Assembly: GCA_021820525.1 (NCBI GenBank)
Contig: JAKADM010000007.1
Location: 17,168 to 81,167 of the forward strand
Length of the DNA stretch: 64,000 bases
Direction of reading: 5' to 3'
Source: Thermoplasmata archaeon
GTDB taxonomy: Archaea; Thermoplasmatota; Thermoplasmata; Thermoplasmatales; Thermoplasmataceae
In this document: piece after piece, positions 45,223-54,539 of the stretch
Layout of the letters: each line of letters starts with the position of its first letter
Numbering within the stretch: position 1 is the stretch's first letter
Program-made: the position numbers and the translations under genes
Notes under the pieces: generated by a model
Told to the model about the DNA's origin: nothing
The model's input: only the letters and a program-made list of their open reading frames with translations
Database searches by the model: none

Positions 45223-46872
45223 ATGCTTTTATTTCAGGACTTGCTTGAAATTATAAGGTCAGAGGCAAAGAAAACCCTGAGCGGCATTGAGGAGAAGGAG
45301 GTAATATTCGACCCGACCGAACATGCCCACATAACTCTGAGGCTTATCAAATATGGAAAGACAGAAACGAACTTTGACGGAAAGCTGGATAAGATATGTT
45401 CTGATATAGAAAAGCTTGGCTTTGTGTCTTCCGTAAAAAAGGAAGGTTATTATGTGAACGTATACCTGAACCCAATTGCAATTTTAAACACCATATCTGA
45501 ATCTATCCATACAGCAGGAATATTTCCGGATTCGTTCCAGGATCCTGAAAGGGTATCGGTTGAGCATACAAGCACAAATCCAACAGGACCCATACACATG
45601 GGCAGGGTAAGAAACTCAGTTATAGGAGATTCTGTTGCAAAGCTCATAGAGAGATATGGATACAGAGTCACAAAGCAATACTATGTTAACGATTCAGGAA
45701 AACAGATGCTTTCTCTCTATCTTGGATATGAAAAGTTCCATAAGGGTGATGAACTCACAGTGGCAAACCTTCTGGATGGTTATGTCAAAATCTACAATTA
45801 TTTTGAGGAGCAGAAGAGCGAAAGGGAAGTGGAAGATCTCATGGAAAGATATGAAAGGGGCGATGGGGAGCTCATAAAAAATGTGAGGGAAATCGCATCT
45901 GTTGTTTTGGAATCCATTATCAAGGATCTTGAAAAACTTGACATAAAGTTCGATGAATTCACATGGGAATCAGAATTCATCACCTCAGGGGAAACAAAAG
46001 AGGTAATAAGGAAACTTTCAGAAAATCTGGAAACGGATGAAAAAGACGGGGCAAAGTATATTGATATACCCAATCTTAGAAAGATCTATCTTGAAAGGGG
46101 AAACGGAACAAGCCTGTATGTGACAAGAGATATAGCATATCATATGTACAAGTTTTCCCAGTATGACAGATGCATAATTGTTCTCGGTGAGGATCATAAG
46201 GAACATGGGAAGATTATGAATTTCATAATGCACACCCTTTTGGGATATGAAAACCAGATGGATTTCATATTTTACGGATATGTGAACCTGGAATCAGGGA
46301 AGATGTCCACAAGAAAGGGAACAAGCATTCCTGTTTCTGAGGTGTACAACAAACTGGTGGAAAAAGCCTCACAGGAGATTGAAAAGAGGTATGGTAGTTC
46401 GGATAAAAGTACAGCGGAAAAAATAGCATCCTCAGCCTTAAGATTTTACATTCTCCGCATAAATCCATCCAAGCCCATAACCTTCAGGTGGGAAGACGCA
46501 CTGGATTTTAATGGTGAAACTGCTCCATTTATAATGTATTCATACACAAGAGCATCCAGCATTCTTGAAAAGAGTGGTTCAGGCGGAAATTTTACAGAGG
46601 AAGATATGAATAAGGAAGAAATAGATTTGATTGTGCATTTATATGAATATCCCTATAAGTTGAAGGAAGCATTCAACTCTCTCAAACCTGAGGTCCTGGC
46701 AACTTACCTTCTCAGCCTGTCAAAGAAATTTACAAGTTTTTATGAAAACTCCAGGGTGATCGATCAGAAGGATGAAATTAAAAACAGGAGGATTGCCATA
46801 ATAAAATCATATACCAGTATTGTTCAGGATTGCTCATCCATACTGGGTATAAAAAATGTAAATAAAATGTAA
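45223..46872 (+). CDS. argS: Arginyl-tRNA synthetase
   Basis: 549 residues. Class I marks: HTSTNPTGPIHMGRVRNSVIGD (HIGH-like signature as HMGR) and GKMSTRKGTSIPV (KMSKS-like). The N-terminal Add-1 domain covers about 1-95, YYVNDSGKQM follows, and the C-terminal DALR anticodon-binding domain is near 430-549 (FIMYSYTRASSILEKS). It charges tRNA-Arg, one isoacceptor of which is encoded at 1448-1522. It is downstream of aroA at 21 bp and may share its transcript. Confidence 0.95.
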   Translation: MLLFQDLLEIIRSEAKKTLSGIEEKEVIFDPTEHAHITLRLIKYGKTETNFDGKLDKICSDIEKLGFVSSVKKEGYYVNVYLNPIAILNTISESIHTAGIFPDSFQDPERVSVEHTSTNPTGPIHMGRVRNSVIGDSVAKLIERYGYRVTKQYYVNDSGKQMLSLYLGYEKFHKGDELTVANLLDGYVKIYNYFEEQKSEREVEDLMERYERGDGELIKNVREIASVVLESIIKDLEKLDIKFDEFTWESEFITSGETKEVIRKLSENLETDEKDGAKYIDIPNLRKIYLERGNGTSLYVTRDIAYHMYKFSQYDRCIIVLGEDHKEHGKIMNFIMHTLLGYENQMDFIFYGYVNLESGKMSTRKGTSIPVSEVYNKLVEKASQEIEKRYGSSDKSTAEKIASSALRFYILRINPSKPITFRWEDALDFNGETAPFIMYSYTRASSILEKSGSGGNFTEEDMNKEEIDLIVHLYEYPYKLKEAFNSLKPEVLATYLLSLSKKFTSFYENSRVIDQKDEIKNRRIAIIKSYTSIVQDCSSILGIKNVNKM

Positions 46873-46896
46873 TTTTTTTTAAAATATAAAAAAAAT
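46873..46896. terminator. Bidirectional T-rich termination region between argS and the surface-protein gene
   Basis: T8 follows the argS stop on the plus strand, and a long A run gives a T tract for the convergent minus-strand gene. Archaeal RNA polymerase terminates at such T tracts without a hairpin. No stem is visible. Confidence 0.55.
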
Positions 46897-49892
46897 TATT
46901 GTTTTTTGTTTCCGCTTTTAGATTGTTCTGCAGGTTTTTGCTCACCAGCTTTTGGTTTTGATGGCATTGTTGTCTGCTGTTTCTTTCTTCCGAAGGTTGG
47001 GAAAGAACCCTGTGTAACTCTGTAATAGAGAAGTCCCACTATGATTATTATTACAACTATGGCAGCTATTACCAGAGGTACCTTATATGGTGAAGCACCA
47101 ACGCTTATGGAAGTTGAATATTCACCAGATATGGCAATGAAATAGGGCTGGGATGTTGTGTTTGCATATACCACTATGTTCTGGGAACCTGCATTGGGGA
47201 AGCTTATGTTTACATCAAGGCTCTTTGTCTGGTTCTGTGTCAGATTTATATTGCTGAATGTCTGGCTGCCCACTATGGAGTTTCCAACTTTCACAATTAT
47301 CTGAACATTTCTTGCAGTTGCTGTACCATCGTTTGTAACATTTACCTCAATCATCTTGGTTGTACCCTGTGTGAATCCTCCAGTGTAATAGATAGATGTA
47401 ACCTGGAGTTTTGGTCCTGTGTAGGATGGCACATATGATTGGTTGCTGTAGGCAGTCACATTCGGATTAGATACCTGAAGTCCAATGTGGACATGTGTCA
47501 GGATGTTAAACTGTACAATCAGCCAGTTTGATGAGTTCCAGCTTGATGCAGACGGGTTATATGCAATCACGGAAAAGTTCGAGCTGCTTGTATTCATTAT
47601 GGTTCCATTTGCATACCTGAATGTCCAGTTGAACTTCAGATCACTGAACTGATAATACTGATCAGATGAATAGTTTGCTGTAACGATCATTGGGGATCCG
47701 GCAAGAACCGATGAGACGTTTGTGTGATTCATATTTTGGAGTGTTATTACTGGGCTTGGTGGTGTTGTATCGTTAACATAGGCCATTATCATAACTGATG
47801 TGGTTGTGTTTACTGAAGATGTTATGTTAAGGTATGAGTTCTCAATTCCGGCCTTCACACTTGGCACTGTATATATGTAACTGGCCTTGAAGCCTGACGT
47901 TGTGTAGTTGGGGAATGCCCATGAATAGGAGAGCTGAAGTGAATATTTCTTCCCATTGTATGTGTAGTTCAGTGAACTGGACTGAGCATTGAATTTCACT
48001 GCCTGATTCTGGTTTACCACTATGTTTGCCATTATGGTTTTTCCCATGGGTGAATACCTGAGGGTATGGTTCTTGCCATTTACATTGTATGTTAGATTTA
48101 CATATGGCATATCTGTTGATGGAAGGGCCAGAACGGTTAAGTTAGTTGAATTGGATAGATTGGATGTATCTGTTGCCATGAGATGTATATTTGTTACTGT
48201 ATTTGTGAACTTGTATGAGATATTGTATTCTTTTGTCACGTTGCTACCAGAAAGAATTTTTCCACTGACATTCCACATAAATGAAACCGGTGGCAGGTAT
48301 TGATACATGCCGTTTACGGGGTTGTAAAGGGTCTGTGATACATTTATGCTCACATTTTCGTTAATGGGCACAACAATCACTGTATTGGATGAACTTGAGT
48401 TAAGCACGGAGGTTGTTGTTTTTATTCCGGGATAGTAAACCATAAGGTTTGAATTCATGAACACCGGCTTCTGGGACTTTCCGAAATTGACCGTAACCCA
48501 CTGGGGTGAAGATACGGGGTAAATTTCAAAGGGATTTGAATAGGATACTGTGGATGATGCTGATTTTACTGAAACGGTTGAATTGCTGTATGAAACAAAC
48601 GTCTTGTATTGTAGGAATCTGTAGCTGTTCTGGAATATTTTCAAAACCAGATTCTTATAATCTGAACTGCTCATTTTATTATTGTAATATGTTGCAGTTA
48701 CATTTGCAAATAGATCTCCCTGCACCTTCTGATTTATTTTAACACTAACATTTCCAGTAAGATTGTAATAGGAATTGTTTGCAAGGAAGAAATAATATGA
48801 GTTGGTGCTCATGTTTGCCAGCATCATTTTCACATCATTGGTGAATGAACTGCTCTTTTCCTGGAATGCAAGGTATCCTGCACCTGTAGACTGCAGTCCC
48901 GGGAATGGAGTGTTGTTCTCTATGGCATAACTCTCATTCACAGTCAAATTCCTCAGGTCTTTGCCCAGTGAGTATTTTATCACCACTGAAGAACTTAAAT
49001 TATATAGTGTGAATTTATGGGTTCCAGTCATTCCCGTAATGTTCATTGGGTTGCATCCTGAGCATTCAAGTAGCACATAATTTGATGAAGATGTGCTCAC
49101 AAAGAATGAAGCACTGTTGAATTTCATTGCGCTGTATATGTTGTATGTACTGTTATATACCAGAACCTTAACTGCTGGCACAGTGTTTCCATTCGCCTGG
49201 TAAACAGTCCCGTAATAATTATATGAATTTGCATTGAGATCAAGGGTCAGACCGGTGCTGGAAACCATTACGTTGTAAAAATCAACACCGTTATCAGGAT
49301 TTCCATTGAAGTATACTACGGCATTGAATTCACCTGTGGATGGAAGGTACGTATTGAATGAAGATGAAGATGTTGTAACCATGTTGAATACATTTCCATT
49401 CATTGATGAGAAAAGAATGGTTGCTGTCTGTCCGTTAAGACCCTGTATTGTCACAGGTGTGTACTGTGCAGATACAGAGCTTTGGTTAATTGACAGATTC
49501 AAATATGGTTTGTCAACATTCACAATCTCCATTTTCTTATTTGTGAAATATACCTTTCCAGCAAGGGTTGTATTGGTGGGCAGTGCTGTAACCATATAGG
49601 TACCATAGGGAATTGTAACCATATTGCTGTTACTTGATCCCATTGTAAACATACTCACTGTGTAACCACTTGTGGAATTAACATATACTACAGGTGCCGC
49701 AGACGGCCCTACCTGATTTCCTCCGTTCTCAACATAGACACTGATGGTCACGCTCGAAGAGGGAGGACTGCTTGCATTTGATATCGCTGCCAAATTTGCC
49801 ATTCCTAACAGGAATATTGCTATCAGAAAAGCTGACAACATCTTTTTACTGTCCAAAGTTATCTTCCTCTTTTTCGCTAAATAAACCCTCAC
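46896..49892 (-). CDS. Large cell-surface glycoprotein with C-terminal membrane anchor
   Basis: 998 residues. A basic N-terminus plus signal-type helix (about 18-40, KKMLSAFLIAIFLLGMANLAAIS) leads to a Ser/Thr/Asn-rich exported domain with many N-x-S/T sequons. A CARDB-like repeat lies near 835-925 (EVNVTNDGTATARNVQIIVKVGNSIVGSQ). It ends in a membrane helix (about 936-958, VPLVIAAIVVIIIIVGLLYYRV) and a basic cytoplasmic tail. The architecture fits an anchored S-layer-like or surface glycoprotein in a wall-less acidophile. No enzymatic motif is seen. Confidence 0.8.
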   Translation of the reverse strand: MRVYLAKKRKITLDSKKMLSAFLIAIFLLGMANLAAISNASSPPSSSVTISVYVENGGNQVGPSAAPVVYVNSTSGYTVSMFTMGSSNSNMVTIPYGTYMVTALPTNTTLAGKVYFTNKKMEIVNVDKPYLNLSINQSSVSAQYTPVTIQGLNGQTATILFSSMNGNVFNMVTTSSSSFNTYLPSTGEFNAVVYFNGNPDNGVDFYNVMVSSTGLTLDLNANSYNYYGTVYQANGNTVPAVKVLVYNSTYNIYSAMKFNSASFFVSTSSSNYVLLECSGCNPMNITGMTGTHKFTLYNLSSSVVIKYSLGKDLRNLTVNESYAIENNTPFPGLQSTGAGYLAFQEKSSSFTNDVKMMLANMSTNSYYFFLANNSYYNLTGNVSVKINQKVQGDLFANVTATYYNNKMSSSDYKNLVLKIFQNSYRFLQYKTFVSYSNSTVSVKSASSTVSYSNPFEIYPVSSPQWVTVNFGKSQKPVFMNSNLMVYYPGIKTTTSVLNSSSSNTVIVVPINENVSINVSQTLYNPVNGMYQYLPPVSFMWNVSGKILSGSNVTKEYNISYKFTNTVTNIHLMATDTSNLSNSTNLTVLALPSTDMPYVNLTYNVNGKNHTLRYSPMGKTIMANIVVNQNQAVKFNAQSSSLNYTYNGKKYSLQLSYSWAFPNYTTSGFKASYIYTVPSVKAGIENSYLNITSSVNTTTSVMIMAYVNDTTPPSPVITLQNMNHTNVSSVLAGSPMIVTANYSSDQYYQFSDLKFNWTFRYANGTIMNTSSSNFSVIAYNPSASSWNSSNWLIVQFNILTHVHIGLQVSNPNVTAYSNQSYVPSYTGPKLQVTSIYYTGGFTQGTTKMIEVNVTNDGTATARNVQIIVKVGNSIVGSQTFSNINLTQNQTKSLDVNISFPNAGSQNIVVYANTTSQPYFIAISGEYSTSISVGASPYKVPLVIAAIVVIIIIVGLLYYRVTQGSFPTFGRKKQQTTMPSKPKAGEQKPAEQSKSGNKKQ

Positions 49893-49907
49893 TTATAAAC
49901 ATTCCTT

Positions 49908-50915
49908 TTAAATCTTGGGGTTGGCTTCTATCTGAATGAATGGAATTTTTCCTGATGACCTTATAATAGAATAGGGTGTCATTTCCCTTTCCTTAAAGCA
50001 TAACCATTTTTCCCTGTATTCTATATGGAAAGTCTCCAGCATCTTATATGGGTTGATTGTAGCCATTTCAAGTATTTCCTCAGGTGAAATCCTGTTCACA
50101 TTTTTTTGTATTCTATACAGAAACTCCATTTCACCAAAAAGATCAGGCAAACATATCATTGCATTATCCGTACCAAGGCACAGATTGAAGCCATTATCCA
50201 GAAATTTCCTGTAATCGCTTTCAATATTAAAGAATCTGTTGGACCTGGGAGTGACCGCAATATTTTCAGTTATTTGATATAAATCCATTAACTGTTTTTT
50301 ATCCAGTGCAGTACAGTGTACAAGGAAATCGGGTTTGATTTCACCAATATTTTCAAGGCTTTCTACCCTATTTTCACTGAAATGGCTTGCCACTATTTTC
50401 CCATTTTTGTGGGCAAACTCTGAAAGGGACCTGGCATAATCCATATTCATATCCGATACGGCGCTGAATCCAATTCCATGGATAATATCCAGCACTTTTT
50501 TAAAATCTTCAATGTTTTCCGGTCTTGCAAGCACAATCCCATCAGAATGGTTTCTTATGGTCTCAATGGTCATCCTTGCCCTGTTTCCAGTTTCTCTGAA
50601 ATCAAAGAAAATATGGGTCCCCGATCTTTTCATGAATTCAATGCTTTCTTCCATGTATTGGGAAATCTTTTCCACATTGGTATTTGCCAGATGGGTATGC
50701 TTAAAACCTCCAGGGCCCACTATTTCTGCAAGTGTTCCAACAGGCTCATCCATTATGAAGGAATCTCCAAGGTGTGTGTGGGCGTTGACAGGCGCTCTTA
50801 TGCATGTGTATTCTTTCCTGCCCTCTACACCCTGGTGGAATATTCCTTCTTCCGTATCCAGATAACCTTCAACCATTTCCTTTCCGTTAAAGAAATCTCC
50901 ACAAACTAAAACCAT
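49908..50915 (-). CDS. Amidohydrolase-superfamily enzyme (cytosine deaminase-like)
   Basis: 335 residues. Metal-binding histidines in VNAHTHLGDSF, further SHFSENR and VHCTALDK, and the aspartate in LCLGTDNAMICLP, as in the amidohydrolase barrel family; MATINPYKML near the end is typical too. Substrate cannot be read from the sequence: cytosine, adenine, guanine and chlorohydrolase-like members share these motifs. Beside it lies rtcB in the same orientation, 6 bp upstream, so they may be co-transcribed. Confidence 0.85.
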   Translation of the reverse strand: MVLVCGDFFNGKEMVEGYLDTEEGIFHQGVEGRKEYTCIRAPVNAHTHLGDSFIMDEPVGTLAEIVGPGGFKHTHLANTNVEKISQYMEESIEFMKRSGTHIFFDFRETGNRARMTIETIRNHSDGIVLARPENIEDFKKVLDIIHGIGFSAVSDMNMDYARSLSEFAHKNGKIVASHFSENRVESLENIGEIKPDFLVHCTALDKKQLMDLYQITENIAVTPRSNRFFNIESDYRKFLDNGFNLCLGTDNAMICLPDLFGEMEFLYRIQKNVNRISPEEILEMATINPYKMLETFHIEYREKWLCFKEREMTPYSIIRSSGKIPFIQIEANPKI

Positions 50916-50921
50916 ATCCTA

Positions 50922-52331
50922 TCATCCCTTTATAACTCCAATGGGAATAAGCGATGCAACCTTTTTCGCGATCGTTGACCGTTCACTTGCAATTATAACC
51001 TCATCAATATCTTTGTAGGATTCGGGTGACTCCTCTGAGAGTGCATACTCCGATGGTGAAAGGGCCAGTATGTTCTTATTCATTAGATTCCTGTAAACGT
51101 CAGATGAGGATATTTCATCCCTTGAACGCTTTCTGCTCAGCAATCTTCCCGCTCCGTGGCTGCTTGATGAAATGGATATGTTTTCATTTCCATCCTGGCC
51201 CGTAAGGATAAAAGATCTGGTACCCATGCTGCCAGGTATGAGAACAGGATCTCCCTTACCTGAAAAATGACCAGTTGCCCTTGAGGGTCCAAAGGCAGAG
51301 GTTGCCCCTTTTCTGTGTACAAGGGCATTTACCATTCCGCCATTTGATACAACCCTTTCAAATCTTGCAATGTTGTGGGATATGGAACAGACAAGATAGG
51401 AATCCTCCAAAACAAACTCCCTGCCATAGATAGACCTTAAAGAATCCCTGATACTGTTAATTATGATCTGCCTGTTCACAAAGCCATAGTTGGCAGCCCC
51501 ATTCATTGCAGATATGTACCTTTCACCTGTCTGGCTTTTAACTGGCACATATTTCAGCTGCCTGTCAGGAACATTTTCATCATGGCAGATATTTTCAACC
51601 TCCTCCATGTAATCTGTCGCCACCTGGTGACCCAACCCCCTGGATCCTGTATGAACCATGATGTAAACCATATCTCTGAAAATAAGGTAATCCTGAGCCA
51701 TATCTTCATTATATATATCGCTGGCATTCTGGATTTCCATAAAGTGATTGCCTGAACCCAATGTTCCAAGATAGTTCATCCCCCTGTTCATGGCGTTTTC
51801 GCTTATATTCTGCCTCTCTGCCGCATACATTGATCCGGAATCCTGCGTCACTCTCATATCATGTTCATCGCACAACCCCTCTCCATAGGCCCATTTAAGG
51901 CCCGTTTCCACTATCTCATTCAGGTCATCCAGTGAGGGCTTGAATCTGCTTCTTGCCATCCCGACAGGAACCCTTTTGAATACCTCATCCATGAATTCCT
52001 TTCTCTTCTCAAGAAAGACCTTCAGGGAAATTCCGGTAGAAAGAAGAGAAACGCCGCAGTTAATATCATACCCCACACCTCCAGGCAGTACAATGCCTGA
52101 ATCCGCATCAAAGGCCGCCACAGAACCAATGGGAAAACCATATCCGGGATGGATATCTGGAAGACCTACAGGAACATCCACAAGGCCAGGGAGAGACCAT
52201 ATATTCAACAGCTGCTGAATCGCATTAGTTTCCATTGCCTGTTTAATTATATTTTCTGTACCTATGATTCTTGCCCGTTTATTTTTATCGCTAATTTCAT
52301 ATACAGACTCCTTAAGGGATTCCACTTTCAT
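50922..52331 (-). CDS. rtcB: RNA-splicing ligase RtcB
   Basis: 469 residues from ATG 52331; an upstream ATG (52376) would add 15 unlikely residues. Motifs: metal-binding cysteine in GGVGYDINCGVSLL, GTLGSGNHFMEIQ, VHTGSRGLGHQVATDYM, and the guanylylated histidine in SSSHGAGRLLSRKRSRDE. RtcB joins 2',3'-cyclic phosphate and 5'-OH RNA ends using GTP and manganese, completing tRNA splicing. The 2',3'-cyclic phosphodiesterase ThpR is encoded at 19547. A TATA-like ACTTTATTAAC stretch lies about 30 nt upstream of this start. Confidence 0.94.
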   Translation of the reverse strand: MKVESLKESVYEISDKNKRARIIGTENIIKQAMETNAIQQLLNIWSLPGLVDVPVGLPDIHPGYGFPIGSVAAFDADSGIVLPGGVGYDINCGVSLLSTGISLKVFLEKRKEFMDEVFKRVPVGMARSRFKPSLDDLNEIVETGLKWAYGEGLCDEHDMRVTQDSGSMYAAERQNISENAMNRGMNYLGTLGSGNHFMEIQNASDIYNEDMAQDYLIFRDMVYIMVHTGSRGLGHQVATDYMEEVENICHDENVPDRQLKYVPVKSQTGERYISAMNGAANYGFVNRQIIINSIRDSLRSIYGREFVLEDSYLVCSISHNIARFERVVSNGGMVNALVHRKGATSAFGPSRATGHFSGKGDPVLIPGSMGTRSFILTGQDGNENISISSSSHGAGRLLSRKRSRDEISSSDVYRNLMNKNILALSPSEYALSEESPESYKDIDEVIIASERSTIAKKVASLIPIGVIKG

Positions 52332-52388
52332 GTTATACCTTCCAGGGAATCTAAAATAGTTAATAAAGTAAAACATATTCCTAATTGT

Positions 52389-52604
52389 ATGGAAAAAGAG
52401 GTCGTGAGGGTGGAAGATCTCCCGGAAGATATATCCTTTAAACTCAGGCTCGAAATATACCTGAGAATAAATGCAATCAGGGTAAGCAAATTATCTGAAA
52501 ATAGAGAGAAATTCAGTGAATATATTAAAGAAAGGGAGAGAATTATAAAGGAAATCGTGGGTGAAAAGAGTGTAAGCGAAAAGGGAAAGATAATATATCC
52601 TTAA
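52389..52604 (+). CDS. Small uncharacterised protein divergent from rtcB
   Basis: 71 residues from ATG 52389. The frame opens earlier (52149), but the longer form would lie on top of rtcB. Charged and predicted helical: MEKEVVRVEDLPEDISFKLR ... SKLSENREKFSEYIKERERIIKEIVGEKS. No family is recognised. The ATG is 57 bp from the rtcB start in opposite direction, so a shared promoter region is likely. Presence of a small charged protein here is plausible but not proven. Confidence 0.55.
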   Translation: MEKEVVRVEDLPEDISFKLRLEIYLRINAIRVSKLSENREKFSEYIKERERIIKEIVGEKSVSEKGKIIYP

Positions 52605-52679
52605 TTATATACTGTTTTTTATTACACTTATACAATAATTAGATTTAATAAACCCCTTTTATATACCTAATGGATAATT

Positions 52680-53009
52680 TTGAATCACGAGCACAATTTG
52701 TTTAAGGAACTGAAAGAGACGATGGAACCTGTAAAAAGGCATATAAAGATAATAGAGGCCCTGATGAATGACCAGCCGGCGGGCATAATAAAGATATCTC
52801 AGTCTACAGGACTGCCAGATCATAAAATCAGATATTCTCTGAGAATTCTCGAGAAGGATGGAATCATTATGCCATCCAAGGATGGAGCAATTCTGACTCC
52901 GGAATTTATAGAAAATAAGGAAGAAATTCTTAAGGAAGCAAAGGAAGTTCTGGATTCCTTCGAAGAACTATATTCAGAGATAAGGAAGGCCATACTGGGA
53001 AAGAAGTAG
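52680..53009 (+). CDS. Winged-helix DNA-binding protein
   Basis: 109 residues starting at TTG 52680; no earlier start is in frame. A winged-helix domain (about 22-70) has ALMNDQPAGIIKISQSTGLPDHKIRYSLRILEKDGIIMPSKDG. It is followed by a long C-terminal helix (NKEEILKEAKEVLDSFEELYSEIRKAILGKK), probably a dimerisation coiled coil. The TATA-like TTTTATATACC (52657-52667) lies close to the start. The GNAT gene follows without a gap (GTG next to the stop), so this forms an operon with it. Confidence 0.75.
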   Translation: MNHEHNLFKELKETMEPVKRHIKIIEALMNDQPAGIIKISQSTGLPDHKIRYSLRILEKDGIIMPSKDGAILTPEFIENKEEILKEAKEVLDSFEELYSEIRKAILGKK

Positions 53010-53519
53010 GTGTTTTTAACGGAAAGCCCTGAAATTGAATACGATATCAGAATCGCCAAGCCATCCGATGCCTCAGGCATAATCAGGTGTATGCAGAGCG
53101 TCATGGATGAGAAAATATACCTTGTTGGCGACATATACCTGTATACGGAAAGAGGGGAAAAGGATATGATAAGGAATCCAGATGACCTCAATCTTGTTGC
53201 CACCAGCAAGGGTGAAGTGGTAGGCATAATGAAGATTCAGAGAGGAATATTCAGAAAAAACAGGCATACGGCAACCCTGGGTATTGCCATTCTCAGGGGA
53301 TACAGGCATCTTGGAATTGGAAGCAAAATGATCTCACAGGGAATTGAATGGTGCAAAAGGGAGGGAATTAAAAAGCTCAATCTTGAAGTATTTTCATCCA
53401 ATGAGAATGCAATAAGCCTTTACAAAAAGATGGGATTTGAGGTAGAAGGCGTGAGAAAAAACCAGTTTCTCATATTCGACAAATATGTCGATGATGTTCT
53501 GATGGCCATCAACTTTTGA
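53010..53519 (+). CDS. GNAT-family N-acetyltransferase
   Basis: 169 residues starting at GTG directly after the stop of the winged-helix gene. GNAT motif A is GIAILRGYRHLGIGSKMISQGIEW (acetyl-CoA loop RGYRHLGIG), with LNLEVFSSNENAISLYKKMGFEVEGVRKNQF, typical of the RimI/RimJ-like branch. It transfers an acetyl group to an amine, possibly a protein N-terminus or a small molecule. Target is unknown. Confidence 0.87.
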   Translation: MFLTESPEIEYDIRIAKPSDASGIIRCMQSVMDEKIYLVGDIYLYTERGEKDMIRNPDDLNLVATSKGEVVGIMKIQRGIFRKNRHTATLGIAILRGYRHLGIGSKMISQGIEWCKREGIKKLNLEVFSSNENAISLYKKMGFEVEGVRKNQFLIFDKYVDDVLMAINF

Positions 53520-53567
53520 AATTTTTAGTAAAAATAAAATAAGTTTGATTGCAATCATGTTACCAGA

Positions 53568-54539
53568 ATGAGGAAGATCGGTATTTCAGATATATTTTAC
53601 AGTATATTCTTTGCAGATTTGACATTTCTAATGTTTATCGGGCTCTTCACACTCATTTCAAACACCTATGGAAGAGCACTTTTTGCGGGTGTAGTTAAGG
53701 GTAAAAACATTTTCATAAGCAATGCTTTCTACTATTTCTACTACCCACCAAAGGGTCAGTTCGCCTTTCTTCTTCCCATTCCATTCTGGGCAGGTGTGGC
53801 AATCCTTCTTTTCCTGTATATTTTAATATTTGCATATGACTGGAATGGGGAAAGAACCCACAGGGGAAAAAACCCTCTGGAAACACCCATTGGCTTCATA
53901 ATCGGTGTGGGGAGCCTCCTTTACTTAATATCTATATTTCTTGTGTTAATTCAGGACTTGCTTGGAGCACCCATCACTTCAAGTTTTATAACGCAGGACG
54001 AGAAGCTATATCCTAACCTTCTCTATTATGAACTCATATATGCACCCTTTGTGGAGGAGATTGAATTCAGAATATTGCCAATCGGCATATATCTGTTTGC
54101 AAGGTATAAACTCAGTAAGGTTAATTTCAGATGGTATGAGGTATTTCTATTTCCAGGGAGGATCATGAAAAGAGTGGGCAGGAAACTGGATATGGCAGAT
54201 TGGGCCGTAATTATAATTACAAGCATGCTTTTTGGCTATGCCCATTACGATTACGGCGGTTGGTCTATTTCAAAGATCCCACAGGCAGCAATTGCCGGCG
54301 TTGTTCTTGCCATGGGCTTTATGCTGTTCGGGCCATTCGTAGACATACCCATCCATTTTCTCTTTGATGGCGCATTCACCGTCACATTCCTGCCCAATGT
54401 TAATCCCATAGGTGTTGGGTTAGCCTTCCTTGGCATAATCTTGATCTTCGGTGCCGCCATAGTAACAATCATTTTGATTGCGCTCATTTACATTAGAAAC
54501 AGGTCCGGGATTGCAGACAGAAGTTTTCTTGAAGGTTAA
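53568..54539 (+). CDS. CPBP-family intramembrane metalloprotease
   Basis: 323 residues, about seven or eight membrane spans. The active-site motifs are EEIEFR (163-168, EExxxR), a histidine in FGYAHYDYGG, and HFLFDGAF (HxxxD). CPBP proteases relate to CAAX prenyl endopeptidases; in archaea their substrates are unknown. The 3' end overlaps the convergent purN gene by 4 bp. Confidence 0.85.
   Translation: MRKIGISDIFYSIFFADLTFLMFIGLFTLISNTYGRALFAGVVKGKNIFISNAFYYFYYPPKGQFAFLLPIPFWAGVAILLFLYILIFAYDWNGERTHRGKNPLETPIGFIIGVGSLLYLISIFLVLIQDLLGAPITSSFITQDEKLYPNLLYYELIYAPFVEEIEFRILPIGIYLFARYKLSKVNFRWYEVFLFPGRIMKRVGRKLDMADWAVIIITSMLFGYAHYDYGGWSISKIPQAAIAGVVLAMGFMLFGPFVDIPIHFLFDGAFTVTFLPNVNPIGVGLAFLGIILIFGAAIVTIILIALIYIRNRSGIADRSFLEG

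Noticed and set aside
52149..52388. Extension of the small gene at 52389 upstream into rtcB
   Set aside because: The extra 80 residues would lie opposite the rtcB coding region and have antisense-like composition.
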